64,000 nt of DNA from JANLYC01 sp963815445 (GCA_963815445.1 CAWFGV010000011.1:124001-188000), one strand, 5' to 3'. Shown: positions 1 through 8,223, counted from the stretch's first letter. Notes: generated from the letters alone by a model not told the origin. Made by a program: numbers and translations.

Positions 1-741
1 GCCGGCCCGGTCCATGGCCTCGGTCGCGATCTTGGCCATCTCGTATGACGCCCACCGGAACACCGGGTTGCCGTCCATGCGCAGGGTCGGCATCTCGGGC
101 CGCTCCGTGGCCAGCACGTCGTTCCACTTCTCGTTCTGCCGGATGTGGTCGAACTTCGACCCGTCGGCGCCCCACACGACGGGGCTGATCCCTTCGACGT
201 CCGAGGGTCCGACCACGGCTGCGCCGGCACCGTCGGCGAAGATGAACGCGGTACCACGGTCGGTGGGGTCGGTGATGTCGGAGAGCCGTTCGACGCCGAT
301 AGCGAGCACGTACTTCGCGCTGCCGGACCGCACCATGTCGGAGGCCAGCGCGACTCCGTGGCAGAAGCCGGCGCAGGCAGCTGAGATGTCGAACGCGGCA
401 GCCGGTGTGCATCCGAGCTCGTCGGCGATCAGGGTGGCCACGGCCGGGGTCTGCAGCAGATGCGACACGGTGGCGACGATGACGCAGTCGATCTGGCCGG
501 GAGCGACACCCGCCCGGGACAACGCCTTGCGGGACGCGGCAACGCTCATCATCTGCACGGTCTCGTGCGGCTCTGCCCACTTGCGCTCGATGATTCCCGA
601 TCGGGTGCGGATCCACTCGTCGCTGGAGTCGATGTGCTGGCAGATCTCCTCGTTGGTGACCACGCGGCTCGGGCGGTAGCCCCCGATCCCCTGGATGCGG
701 GCGTGGGCGGCACCGCTTCCGGTGCGGATCTCTACGGTCAT
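1..741 (-). CDS. fabH: 3-oxoacyl-ACP synthase III (FabH), C-terminus cut by window edge
   Basis: Starts fatty-acid chain building by condensing an acyl-CoA primer with malonyl-ACP in the cytosol. I translated the visible 247 residues by hand from the ATG at 741. They show the thiolase-fold N-terminal half, with the active-site cysteine in the segment DISAACAGFCHG (Cys123 from this start). The His and Asn of the catalytic triad lie beyond the left edge. Only 2 bases separate it from the upstream fabD, so the two are surely co-transcribed. acpP and fabF are expected further left. The call is firm from the active-site context; chain-length or branched-primer preference cannot be read from the sequence. 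Confidence 0.95.
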   Translation of the reverse strand, partial: MTVEIRTGSGAAHARIQGIGGYRPSRVVTNEEICQHIDSSDEWIRTRSGIIERKWAEPHETVQMMSVAASRKALSRAGVAPGQIDCVIVATVSHLLQTPAVATLIADELGCTPAAAFDISAACAGFCHGVALASDMVRSGSAKYVLAIGVERLSDITDPTDRGTAFIFADGAGAAVVGPSDVEGISPVVWGADGSKFDHIRQNEKWNDVLATERPEMPTLRMDGNPVFRWASYEMAKIATEAMDRAG

Positions 742-743
742 GC

Positions 744-1925
744 TCACTCGCTTTCGGGGTGCAGCCGCACCAGCGGCTGACCGGGGGAGACGAGGTCGCC
801 GTCTTCGACGATCCATTCGACGATGGTGCCCCCGTACGGCGCCTCGACGGGCGTCTTGCCTCGCAGGTTCTCGACCTGTCCGACGCTGACACCGGCGTGC
901 AGCAGGGTGCCCAAGGGGATGTCAGGCGACTGGTGGAACGTCCCCTTGGAGGGCGACACGAGCATGCGCCAGGTCGGGGTCGAATCCATGGGGGAGGCGT
1001 CGCCATGCTTGTCGGCGAACGCCCGGGCGTCGTCCAGCTGCTCGGGCGCCTTGAACGCAAACGTCTCGACGCCCTTGAGCTGCCGTTTCGCGAGACCCGT
1101 CAGGGTGCCGGCCGGCGGCATCTCGAGTATGCCGGTGACGCCGAGATCGGCCATCGACTGCATGCACAGGTCCCAGCGAACGGGCGAGCTCACCTGGCTG
1201 ACCAGCCGGCCCAGCACCTCGCGGCCGGAGTGGATGACCTGCCCGTCGCGGTTGGAGATGAGCCGGGTACGCGTGTCATGGGTGGACATGGCGCGGGCCA
1301 GTCGGGCCAGCACGTCGACGGCAGGGCGCATGTGATCGGTATGGAAGGCGCCGGCGACGCTCAACGGGATGAGCCGGGCCTTCTCGGGTGGGTTACCGGC
1401 GAACTTCTCGAGCTGCTCGAGCGTGCCGGCTGCGACGATCTGCCCGGCGCCGTTGTCGTTGGCGGCGATGAGACCTTCGCGTTCGAGCGCGCCGAGCACC
1501 TCGTCACGATCGCCGCCGAGCACGGCCGTCATACCGGTGGGGGTCCTGGCCGACGCGGCCGCCATGGCGCGGCCACGCTCGCGGACGAAGACCATGGCCT
1601 GCTCGGCGCTGATGACGCCGGCACCGGTCGCGGCGGCGATCTCACCGACGCTGTGGCCGGCGACCGCGCCGATGCGCCCGAACGCGTCTGCGGGGTGCGG
1701 GTAGAGCGCGAGAGCGGCCAGCAGGCTCGAGGCGACGAGGAGCGGCTGAGCCACGGCGGTGTCACGAATGGTCTCTGCGTCGGCCTCGGTGCCGTAGTGG
1801 GCGAGGTCGATGCCGCTGACAGCGGACAGCCAGTTCAGCCGTTCGGCGAAGCCGGGGTCCTCGAGCCAGGGCTTGAGGTATCCGGGGGACTGGGCACCTT
1901 GTCCAGGAGCAACGATGACGAGCAC
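744..1925 (-). CDS. fabD: Malonyl-CoA:ACP transacylase with C-terminal biotinyl/lipoyl-like domain
   Basis: Loads malonate from CoA onto acyl carrier protein. I chose the GTG at 1925 because the family begins with a hydrophobic strand running into the PGQG motif, here directly after this codon. The 393 residues contain the GHSVGE nucleophile elbow (Ser92) and a GAFHTDHM segment carrying the active-site His. The core ends near residue 310. The remaining part (about 335-393) reads as a biotinyl/lipoyl barrel (VEAPYGGTIVEWIVEDGD, then VSPGQPLVRL). Where biotin carriers have MKM, this protein has LRG, so the modified lysine appears to be absent. Ordinary FabD is about 300-310 residues. It is followed by fabH and preceded by the fasR regulator and an inverted repeat. 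Confidence 0.93.
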   Translation of the reverse strand: MLVIVAPGQGAQSPGYLKPWLEDPGFAERLNWLSAVSGIDLAHYGTEADAETIRDTAVAQPLLVASSLLAALALYPHPADAFGRIGAVAGHSVGEIAAATGAGVISAEQAMVFVRERGRAMAAASARTPTGMTAVLGGDRDEVLGALEREGLIAANDNGAGQIVAAGTLEQLEKFAGNPPEKARLIPLSVAGAFHTDHMRPAVDVLARLARAMSTHDTRTRLISNRDGQVIHSGREVLGRLVSQVSSPVRWDLCMQSMADLGVTGILEMPPAGTLTGLAKRQLKGVETFAFKAPEQLDDARAFADKHGDASPMDSTPTWRMLVSPSKGTFHQSPDIPLGTLLHAGVSVGQVENLRGKTPVEAPYGGTIVEWIVEDGDLVSPGQPLVRLHPESE

Positions 1926-1991
1926 ACCCCCATCTTGCCGTGTCGGGCCGCGCGGTCCGCGGTTGCGTCGACACGAAAGTTGCCGGTGTGT

Positions 1992-2012
1992 TTTTGTATG
2001 GTTCCTACAAAA
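1992..2012. promoter_or_regulatory. Perfect inverted repeat between fasR and fabD, candidate FasR operator
   Basis: TTTTGTA, a 7-base spacer, then TACAAAA: a perfect 7+7 palindrome 67 bases upstream of the fabD start and directly behind the fasR stop. Its AT-rich arms stand out in a GC-rich stretch. FasR-type regulators of Streptomyces bind in front of fabD, so an operator here is the natural inference. The exact consensus could not be checked. Confidence 0.6.
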
Positions 2013-2016
2013 GCGC

Positions 2017-3168
2017 CTACTCGGCCAACAGGCGGCCAAGGGTCAGCGCCAGCCGCAGGGTGTAGGCGTCGCGCGCCTCCGATGCCGACAAACCGGTCAC
2101 GTCGGCGATCCGTCGGAGGCGGTACCGGACGGTGTTCGGGTGGACGAACAGTGCACGTCCGGTCGCCTCGATCGAGCCCGAGCTGTCCAGGTATGCCGTC
2201 AGCGTCTCGAGCAGTCCGGAGCCGGCCTCGACGAGTGGCTGGTACACGGTGGAGACGAGCTGGCGCCGGGCGTGGCCGTCGCCGGCGAGTGACCGCTCCG
2301 GCAGCAGGTCGTCGCTGGACACGGGCCGGGGCGCCTCCGGCCAGGCGGGCGCGGCGCGTAGTCCGGCGATGGCTGCCCGCGCCGAGAGGTTCGCGGCCAG
2401 CAGGTCGCCGACCACCGGACCCGTGACGAGGGGACCGTCCCCGAAGTAATCGGCGATCGGGCTCGCAGCCTTGTCGGGGTCGTCGACGCCGCCGAGCACG
2501 ACCACGAGCCGGTCGCCTTGCACCGCGCAGAGTGCGTCGAGGTGGTGGGCTCGCGCCGAGCGCTTGATCGCGTCGACCGCCGTGGCGGAGTCGCCCTCGG
2601 GGGTGTGTCCCAGCACGACGCAGACACCACTGGTGGACGCCCACCCCAGTGCGGTAGCCCGGGAGCGCACCGCTTCGTCGGCTTCGCCGCGGAGGACCGA
2701 GTCGACGATGAGCGCCTCGAGGCGGGCGTCCCAGGCGCCGCGCTGCTCGGCCGCCCGCGCATAGACCTCGGCTGCGGCGAAGGCGATCTCGCGCGAGTAG
2801 AGCATCACGGCCTCGCGCACCCGGGGGGCGTCCTTGGCGCTCACGACCTGCTCGACGTGGGTCTCCACGACACCGATCGTCGTACGGACCATCTCAACGG
2901 TCTGCTGAAGCGTCACCACCCCGGTCAGCTCCTGCGGGGCGGTGCCGAAGACGTCGGCGGTGACTGCGTGACCGGACGCCGGGTTGCGGAACCAGTCGAC
3001 GAACGACGAGATCCCGGCACCGGCGATGAGGCCGATCCAGGACCGGTCCTCCGCCGCCAACGCGCGGAACCAGGGGAGGTCGTCGTTCATCTTCGCAATG
3101 GCGGCGTTCGTGAGGGTGCCGACGGACTGCTCGAGTCGCCGGATCGCCGTCGAACTGCCCTGGACCAT
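2017..3168 (-). CDS. fasR: PucR/CdaR-type transcriptional regulator of fatty-acid synthesis (FasR-like)
   Basis: Cytosolic DNA-binding regulator. The 383-residue product has a long N-terminal sensory region, a GGDEF-like middle part common in this family, and a C-terminal PucR helix-turn-helix (near residues 325-380, with GRALFVHPNTVRYRLRRI). Position directly upstream of fabD-fabH matches FasR of Streptomyces and the Rv2242 homolog of mycobacteria. FasR activates the fab operon there, and I infer the same here. The ATG at 3168 has no Shine-Dalgarno but sits six bases behind TACGCT, so a leaderless message is likely. A TTG at 3207 would add 13 residues but overlaps the promoter. Confidence 0.85.
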   Translation of the reverse strand: MVQGSSTAIRRLEQSVGTLTNAAIAKMNDDLPWFRALAAEDRSWIGLIAGAGISSFVDWFRNPASGHAVTADVFGTAPQELTGVVTLQQTVEMVRTTIGVVETHVEQVVSAKDAPRVREAVMLYSREIAFAAAEVYARAAEQRGAWDARLEALIVDSVLRGEADEAVRSRATALGWASTSGVCVVLGHTPEGDSATAVDAIKRSARAHHLDALCAVQGDRLVVVLGGVDDPDKAASPIADYFGDGPLVTGPVVGDLLAANLSARAAIAGLRAAPAWPEAPRPVSSDDLLPERSLAGDGHARRQLVSTVYQPLVEAGSGLLETLTAYLDSSGSIEATGRALFVHPNTVRYRLRRIADVTGLSASEARDAYTLRLALTLGRLLAE

Positions 3169-3174
3169 GAGGTG

Positions 3175-3204
3175 AGCGTACTCAACGTCTTTGTCAGCCT
3201 TCAA
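3175..3204 (-). promoter_or_regulatory. Leaderless promoter of fasR
   Basis: On the minus strand TTGAAG (3204-3199), an 18-base spacer, TACGCT (3180-3175), then six bases to the ATG. Both hexamers fit the sigma-70 type consensus and put the transcription start on or next to the A of the start codon. No ribosome-binding site precedes the ATG, which supports this reading. Confidence 0.5.
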
Positions 3205-3275
3205 CAATCAGGCGCATCGTCAGCCCGCACCGCCGGCCATGGTGATGGTGGTGGCGGTGGGGCAGGATGGCAGCC

Positions 3276-4307
3276 ATGGACGGGATCGAGGCGCTTTCGG
3301 AGATCGCCTACTGGAAAGAGCGGGGCCGCGAGGAGACTCGTCGGGTCGAGGCCTACCGCAAGGCCGCCTGGGCGCTTGCCGATCTGCCAGATGGAGAGCT
3401 CGAGCGTCGCATCGCTGACAAGACGCTGACCGAGGTGCCCAGCGTGGGTCCCTCGACGTCGGCGGTGGTGATGGAGGCGGCGTCCGGCGTCGTCCCGGCC
3501 AAGCTGGTCGAGCTGCGCAAGAAGGGGACCCGGCCACTGGCCGACGGCGGCGAGGAACTGCGGGCAGTGATCCGGGGGGACCTGCACGCCCACTCCAACT
3601 GGTCCGACGGTGGCTCTCCGATCGAGGAGATGGTTCGCGCGGCGCGGCGGCTCGGGCACGACTACCAGGCGCTCACCGACCACTCGCCCCGGTTGACGGT
3701 GGCGAACGGTCTGACGGCGGAACGGTTGACCGAACAGCTCGCCGTGGTAGCCGACGTCAACGCGCAGGTCAAGGCCGAGGGCGACGACTTCCGGTTGCTG
3801 CCCGGAATCGAGGTCGACATCTTGGAGAACGGCAGGCTCGACCAGTCCGCGGCGATGCTCGAGCAGCTGGACGTCGTGGTCGCCAGTGTCCACTCCAAGC
3901 TGCGAGCAGACTCCGAGACGATGACGGCACGGATGGTGGGCGGCATCTCCAACCGCTTCACGAACGTGCTCGGCCACTGCACCGGACGGCTCGTCGAGGG
4001 TGGACGCGGCACCCGGCCGGAGTCGACGTTCGACGCGGAGGTGGTCTTTGCGGCGTGCGAGCAGTTCGGCGTGGCGGTCGAGATCAACTCTCGGCCCGAG
4101 CGGCGCGATCCACCGTCGCGGCTCATCCAGGTCGCGCTCGAGGCGGGCTGTCTGTTCTCGATCGACACCGATGCGCATGCGCCGGGCCAGCTCGCCTTCC
4201 AGGACTACGGCTGCGCCAGGGCGGTGGCCAACGGCATACCCGCGGAGCGGATCGTGAACACCTGGCCCCTCGACCGCCTCCTGGAGTGGACCCACGCCAC
4301 TCGTTGA
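3276..4307 (+). CDS. PHP-domain phosphoesterase (PolX-type C-terminal half)
   Basis: Predicted metal-dependent phosphoesterase of 343 residues. The N-terminal 90 residues resemble the helix-hairpin-helix part of family X polymerases (TEVPSVGPSTS). The rest is a PHP domain with the metal ligands in DLHAHSNWSDG, LTDHS, GIEVDIL, ASVHSK and DTDAHAPGQL. The nucleotidyl-transfer palm of true PolX is absent, so I do not call it a polymerase. The start at 3276 has AGGA eight bases upstream; an ATG at 3267 is possible but badly spaced. It diverges from fasR. Its stop codon lies inside the first unit of a tandem repeat array. The substrate is unknown. Confidence 0.85.
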   Translation: MDGIEALSEIAYWKERGREETRRVEAYRKAAWALADLPDGELERRIADKTLTEVPSVGPSTSAVVMEAASGVVPAKLVELRKKGTRPLADGGEELRAVIRGDLHAHSNWSDGGSPIEEMVRAARRLGHDYQALTDHSPRLTVANGLTAERLTEQLAVVADVNAQVKAEGDDFRLLPGIEVDILENGRLDQSAAMLEQLDVVVASVHSKLRADSETMTARMVGGISNRFTNVLGHCTGRLVEGGRGTRPESTFDAEVVFAACEQFGVAVEINSRPERRDPPSRLIQVALEAGCLFSIDTDAHAPGQLAFQDYGCARAVANGIPAERIVNTWPLDRLLEWTHATR

Positions 4308-4391
4308 ACCGTGAGTTGTGGCTCCTTGAGCCGTGAGTTGTGGTTCCTTGAGCCGTGAGTTGTGGTTCCTTGAGCCGTGAGTTGTGGTTCC
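4304..4391 (+). repeat. Four 22-bp direct repeats (left array)
   Basis: Four head-to-tail units of 22 bases starting at 4304, 4326, 4348 and 4370, each with the core CCGTGAGTTGTGG and joined by CTTGA. A partial fifth unit follows. The units differ by only one or two bases. The TGA of the PHP gene is part of the first unit. The same unit returns in opposite orientation at 5057-5164. Confidence 0.95.
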
Positions 4392-4437
4392 TTGAGCGCG
4401 CTTTGGTCATGCATCGGTGAGTGAGAGAGTCGGCCGT

Positions 4438-5049
4438 ATGACGATCAGGGCGGTTGCCTTCGACATCGGCGGGGTGCTCGAACGCGTGGGCGACCTCAAT
4501 GCCTGGCTTGGTGGGTGGCGGCAACGAATCGGCATGGACGTAGCCGAGTTCGGCGATCGTCTGAGCAGCGTCGACCCGCGCGGCCTGATCGGGACCGGTG
4601 GTATGTCGGAGGCGGAGTTTCGACAGGGTTACGTCGAGGCGTTCGGATTCAGCGCTGCCGAGACCGACGAGTTCATGGCCGCGATGTGGGACTGGTATTG
4701 CGGGGAGCTCGACACCGAGCTGGTCGAGTTCGTCCGGGGACTTCGACCGGCATACAGAACGGGGATCATCAGCAACTCAGCCGACGGGGCACGCCGCGAG
4801 GAGCAGGCGCGTTACGGCTTCGAGGAACTCGTCGACGACATTGTCTACTCCCACGAGGTCGGGCTGGCCAAACCGGACCCGCGGATCTATGAACTCGCCT
4901 GTCAACGGCTCGAGGTCCAACCGGCCGAGCTGGTGTTTCTCGACGACGTGCCGTACTGCGTCGAGGGTGCCGCGGCGGTTGGCATTCACGCCCTTCTGCA
5001 TCGATCGACACCGGAGTCGATCGCCGCGATCACGGCAGCGCTCGCCTGA
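4438..5049 (+). CDS. HAD-superfamily hydrolase (YihX-like)
   Basis: Predicted small-molecule phosphatase of 203 residues. Motif I is VAFDIGGV: the nucleophile Asp is present, but the usual second Asp is Gly, as in several HAD subclass IA proteins. Motif II is ISNS, motif III the Lys of LAKPDPRIY, motif IV FLDDVP. I prefer the ATG at 4438 because it starts directly before the first strand; a GTG at 4417 would add seven polar residues. The gene stands alone between two inverted arrays of the same 22-bp repeat, which also mark the 3' ends of both neighbours. The substrate cannot be told from sequence. Confidence 0.85.
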   Translation: MTIRAVAFDIGGVLERVGDLNAWLGGWRQRIGMDVAEFGDRLSSVDPRGLIGTGGMSEAEFRQGYVEAFGFSAAETDEFMAAMWDWYCGELDTELVEFVRGLRPAYRTGIISNSADGARREEQARYGFEELVDDIVYSHEVGLAKPDPRIYELACQRLEVQPAELVFLDDVPYCVEGAAAVGIHALLHRSTPESIAAITAALA

Positions 5050-5056
5050 CTGTGGC

Positions 5057-5164
5057 GAGCCACAACTCACGGTTCAAGGGCCACAACTCACGGTTCAAGG
5101 GACCACAACTCACGGTTCAAGGGACCACAACTCACGGTTCAAGGAGCCACAACTCACGGTTCAA
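5057..5164 (-). repeat. Five 22-bp direct repeats (right array, inverted relative to the left one)
   Basis: Five units read on the minus strand with the core CCACAACTCACGG on plus, beginning at 5057, 5078, 5099, 5121 and 5143; the first two are 21 bases. The outermost unit carries the stop codon of the amylosucrase gene, just as the first unit of the left array carries the PHP stop. About 26 bases around both stops are identical. Confidence 0.95.
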
Positions 5165-7053
5165 CGAGGGGTGGGGGAGGTGACGAGCCAGTGGGCGGAC
5201 CAGGGGGCAAGCCAGAGGCGGTCGTCATCGGAGACCTCGAAGCGCATCCCGGTCAGTGTGTCGTGGGGATCGGCCATGCCGTGCTCGTGGAGCATCTCGA
5301 GGGGATACGGACGCCACTGTGCGGTGACGTTGTAGAGCGCGATCCAAGGCCCGAGCGGATGGCGTCGCAGGACCGGCAGCACCCCGGGGTCCAGGACCGG
5401 CAGCACCTCGGTCGCCACCGAAGCGTGCAGCTGCGGCGTCTGGGCGCGCACGCGGACGAGAGACCTCACCGCGGCATACACCCGGCCCTCGAGGGTGGCC
5501 TGGTCGTGGCGTCGGGCGGCGGCCGCCCAGTCCATGCGTGGCCGGTGCAACCACCGGTTGTCGGTCCCGTGACCTGGCTCATCCGCCCAATCCCTGTCGT
5601 TCGGAAGCCCGATCTCATCACCCATCCAGATCACGGGTACGCCGCCCCAGCCGAGGACGATCGCATGGGCCAACCGGATCCGGGCGATGGCCGACGCGAC
5701 CTGGTCAGGATCACCGGTCGAGAGAGCCCGCGGGAGGCCGGCGAGGCTGGCCGTCATCCCACTGATCCGGCGGTCATGGTTCAGCTCGTTCTCCTGGAAC
5801 ACCAGGCCGTCGGCGAACGAGACGGGATAGCTGCCGCTGTAGAAGTCGGCGAGGAATTGCCGGTGCTGGTACCCCGACAGCCCGACCGCCGCTGAGTCCT
5901 CGTCGGACACGGCCCAGCCGATGTCGTCGTGGCAGCGCAGGTAGTTGATCCACGCGGTGGTGCTGGGGATCGGCGGCGCACCACCGAGCGCGGTCGCGGC
6001 CAGTCCGACCTCCTGGGTGGCCAACATCGACCACACCTGGACCATCAGGCTGTTGTGGTAGGCGAGGTCGCTGACCTTGGCATGGTGCCGCCCCTGGCCG
6101 AGGTAGCGCACGGCGTCGCGTGGCGCCACGATCGCCTCGGCCTTGAACAGCAGCGCAGGACAGGCGATCCGCGCGAAGGCGCGCAACGCCTGCGTGAGGT
6201 CGTGCACCTCCGGCTGGTTCTGGCAGTCCGTCCCCATCCGCTTCCAGAGGAACGCGATCGCGTCGAGCCGCAGTACGTCGACCCCAGCGTTGGCGAGATA
6301 GCCCACGATCGACGCGAACTCGTAGAACACCTCGGGGTTCGTCCAGTCCAGGTCCCACTGGTAGGAGTTGAACGTCGTCCAGACCCAGGCGCCCAGCTCG
6401 TCGTCCCACGTGAACGAACCCGGCGACGTCGCAGGGAAGACCTCGGGAAGCGTCTGCTCGTAGCGGTCCGGCTCCTCGCGATCGGGGAAGGTCAAGAAGT
6501 AGGCGCGGAAACGGTCATCTCCGCGCTGCGCCTGCTCCGCCCACGGGTGCTCGCGGGCCACGTGGTTGAGCACCAGGTCGAGCACGAGCGAGATGCCGCG
6601 TTCGTGCAGGTCGTCGGCCAGCCCACGCAGGTCGTCCATGGTGCCGAGCTGGGGAGACACCGTGCGGTAGTCGCTCACGGCGTAGCCACCGTCGTTCTCG
6701 CCCGGCCGCGACTGCAGGACGGGCATCAGGTGGAGATAGCTGACGCCGAGGTCGGTGAGGTGGTCGAGCCGGTGGCGTACGCCGTCCAGGGTGTCGGCGT
6801 ACCGGTCGGCGTACGCGGCGTACCCGAGCATGCCGCTGTCCTGGAACCAGTCCGGGCGCAGCGTGCGCTGCACGTCGAGTCGGCGCAGGGCAGGCTTGCG
6901 GGCGGCATACGTCTCCCGTGCGAGGGTGAGCAGCCTGACGACGAGCCCCTCGACCACGTCGGCGGGATAGACCGCGCGCAGACCGCCCTCGAGCTCCGCA
7001 TGCCAACGCTCGACGCGCAGCTCGAACCACTCGTCGGACTCCACCTGCGCCAC
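5161..7053 (-). CDS. Amylosucrase-type GH13 alpha-glucan enzyme
   Basis: GH13 glucosyltransferase of 630 residues; amylosucrases move glucose from sucrose onto alpha-1,4-glucan. The order is an N-terminal helical domain (1-70), a (beta/alpha)8 barrel and a C-terminal beta domain. Catalytic residues are visible: Asp264 in LRLDAIAFLW, Glu306 in FKAEAI, and Asp376 in CHDDIGW. The segment around CHDDIGW and the N-terminal domain are what point to subfamily 4 rather than to an alpha-amylase or trehalose synthase. No signal peptide, so cytosolic. A GTG at 7044 lies seven bases behind TAGGGT and may be the true, leaderless start. Sucrose hydrolase is the main alternative. Confidence 0.82.
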   Translation of the reverse strand: MAQVESDEWFELRVERWHAELEGGLRAVYPADVVEGLVVRLLTLARETYAARKPALRRLDVQRTLRPDWFQDSGMLGYAAYADRYADTLDGVRHRLDHLTDLGVSYLHLMPVLQSRPGENDGGYAVSDYRTVSPQLGTMDDLRGLADDLHERGISLVLDLVLNHVAREHPWAEQAQRGDDRFRAYFLTFPDREEPDRYEQTLPEVFPATSPGSFTWDDELGAWVWTTFNSYQWDLDWTNPEVFYEFASIVGYLANAGVDVLRLDAIAFLWKRMGTDCQNQPEVHDLTQALRAFARIACPALLFKAEAIVAPRDAVRYLGQGRHHAKVSDLAYHNSLMVQVWSMLATQEVGLAATALGGAPPIPSTTAWINYLRCHDDIGWAVSDEDSAAVGLSGYQHRQFLADFYSGSYPVSFADGLVFQENELNHDRRISGMTASLAGLPRALSTGDPDQVASAIARIRLAHAIVLGWGGVPVIWMGDEIGLPNDRDWADEPGHGTDNRWLHRPRMDWAAAARRHDQATLEGRVYAAVRSLVRVRAQTPQLHASVATEVLPVLDPGVLPVLRRHPLGPWIALYNVTAQWRPYPLEMLHEHGMADPHDTLTGMRFEVSDDDRLWLAPWSAHWLVTSPTPR

Positions 7054-7069
7054 CCTAGTGACTCAGCGC

Positions 7070-7117
7070 AAAGATCCGAGTCTCGCGCGGCTATGGCAAC
7101 GCGAGACTCGGATCCTT
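7070..7117. repeat. Hairpin repeat element, copy 1
   Basis: Inverted repeat with 15-bp arms (GATCCGAGTCTCGCG at 7073-7087 and its complement at 7100-7114) and a 12-base loop. A near-identical copy in the same orientation lies at 8176-8223, so the two bracket the DUF559-like gene. A related copy lies at 33934-33979. No T-tract follows, so a plain intrinsic terminator is not certain. Confidence 0.9.
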
Positions 7118-7219
7118 GGTGGCGACGGGGTGATCCACAGCGGCGTCTTCAGCTCGGCTGAGTCCACAGAAGCTCGAGAATCCGGACCGCGAGCACAACC
7201 GGCGCGATCTGCTGCGTCC

Positions 7220-8170
7220 ATGTCCACGTACAGCGACCCCCTCGCGGGTCAGAGCCCGCCGGCGGTCCTGGCGGCCCGGCAAGCTCAGGTCTGGCGCCGC
7301 CAGGACCTGTGTCTGCGGTACGGCGAGGCCCGCGTCCGTGCCCAGCTGGACGCCCGCCGTTGGCAGGCCCCCTTGTCACGGGTCCTCGTACTCCACAACG
7401 GCCCGTTGACGGCGGACCAGCGGATGTGGGTGGCTCTCACCGGTGGCCCGCCGGGCATCTTGCTCCATGGTCTGTCGGGGTTGGTGTTCGACGGTCTGCG
7501 GGGCCTGTCCCCGGACCGCCTCACGGTCGTGATCCCCGGCCCTTCCACCACCCCGCGGAAGGGGCGGCTGGCCACGCCGCGAGGTTGGGATGTCGCCGTC
7601 CGGTGGTCGACGAAGCTGGGCGCCGACGACGTGAACCCGCTCGTCGTACCACCACGGACCAGAGCGGCCCGCAGCGTGGTCGACGCCGCAAGCGAGCGCA
7701 TCCCGGTTCGCCGTGCCCGGGTGATCGTGCTGGCGGCGGTTCAGCAGCGGCTCGTGATCACCCACCAACTGTGGGACGCCTTGAGCAGGCGGGGAAGGTG
7801 TCGCAACCGGGCCGTCATCGCCGAGTCGATCCAGGACGCTGACGGCGGCATCCAATCACTTCCTGAGCACGAGTTCGAGGCCCTGCGTCGTCGGCTGAGC
7901 CTTCCTGAGCCGCGGCGCCAGCGCATCGTCCGGCGCCGAGACGGCCGCTACTTCCTCGACGCCGAGTGGCCAGAGTTCGGCATTCGAGTCGAGATCCACG
8001 GCATACCGCACTCGCACGTGGCCAACTGGGACGACGACCTGCTGCGGCAGAACGACCTGGTGGCCGAAGGAGGTCTGCTCATCTTCTCGTCGTACGCCGT
8101 CCGGCACCGCCAGGAGCGAGTCGCGCACCAGCTGCTGGCCCTCTTCCGTCGGCGCGGGTGGTCCGGCTGA
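7220..8170 (+). CDS. DUF559/Vsr-like nuclease-fold protein of unknown role
   Basis: A 316-residue actinobacterial protein of the type often annotated as hypothetical or as AbiEi-antitoxin-like. The C-terminal 110 residues resemble a DUF559/Vsr-type nuclease fold (YFLDAEWPEFGIRVEIHG, later RQNDLVAEGGLLIFSSYAV). The N-terminal 150 residues look like the winged-helix-like part these proteins share. I start at the ATG at 7220, since everything upstream overlaps the hairpin element. A GTG inside the element is not credible. It is isolated, flanked by two copies of that element and divergent from amylosucrase. No partner toxin is visible. Function not assigned. Confidence 0.7.
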   Translation: MSTYSDPLAGQSPPAVLAARQAQVWRRQDLCLRYGEARVRAQLDARRWQAPLSRVLVLHNGPLTADQRMWVALTGGPPGILLHGLSGLVFDGLRGLSPDRLTVVIPGPSTTPRKGRLATPRGWDVAVRWSTKLGADDVNPLVVPPRTRAARSVVDAASERIPVRRARVIVLAAVQQRLVITHQLWDALSRRGRCRNRAVIAESIQDADGGIQSLPEHEFEALRRRLSLPEPRRQRIVRRRDGRYFLDAEWPEFGIRVEIHGIPHSHVANWDDDLLRQNDLVAEGGLLIFSSYAVRHRQERVAHQLLALFRRRGWSG

Positions 8171-8175
8171 CGCGC

Positions 8176-8223
8176 AAAGATCCGAGTCTCGCGCGGCTAT
8201 AGCAACGTGAGACTCGGATCCTT
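8176..8223. repeat. Hairpin repeat element, copy 2
   Basis: Same element as at 7070-7117, with two base changes (one in the loop, one giving a wobble pair): arms 8179-8193 and 8206-8220, loop 8194-8205. It begins directly behind the TGA of the preceding gene and ends 24 bases before the aceE stop, between two convergent genes, where a two-way terminator would make sense. Confidence 0.9.

Noticed and set aside
759..2426. 555-codon plus-strand frame opposite fabD and fasR
   Set aside because: Shadow of two firm genes; composition is Gly/Arg/Asp-rich with no recognisable domain.
4304..5164. CRISPR array
   Set aside because: Units are directly adjacent without unique spacers, come in two opposite orientations around a gene, and no cas genes are in the window.
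7058..7219. N-terminal extension of the DUF559-like gene
   Set aside because: The 54 extra codons are translated hairpin element and lack a ribosome site; the second hairpin copy lies outside any gene, so this DNA is not coding.
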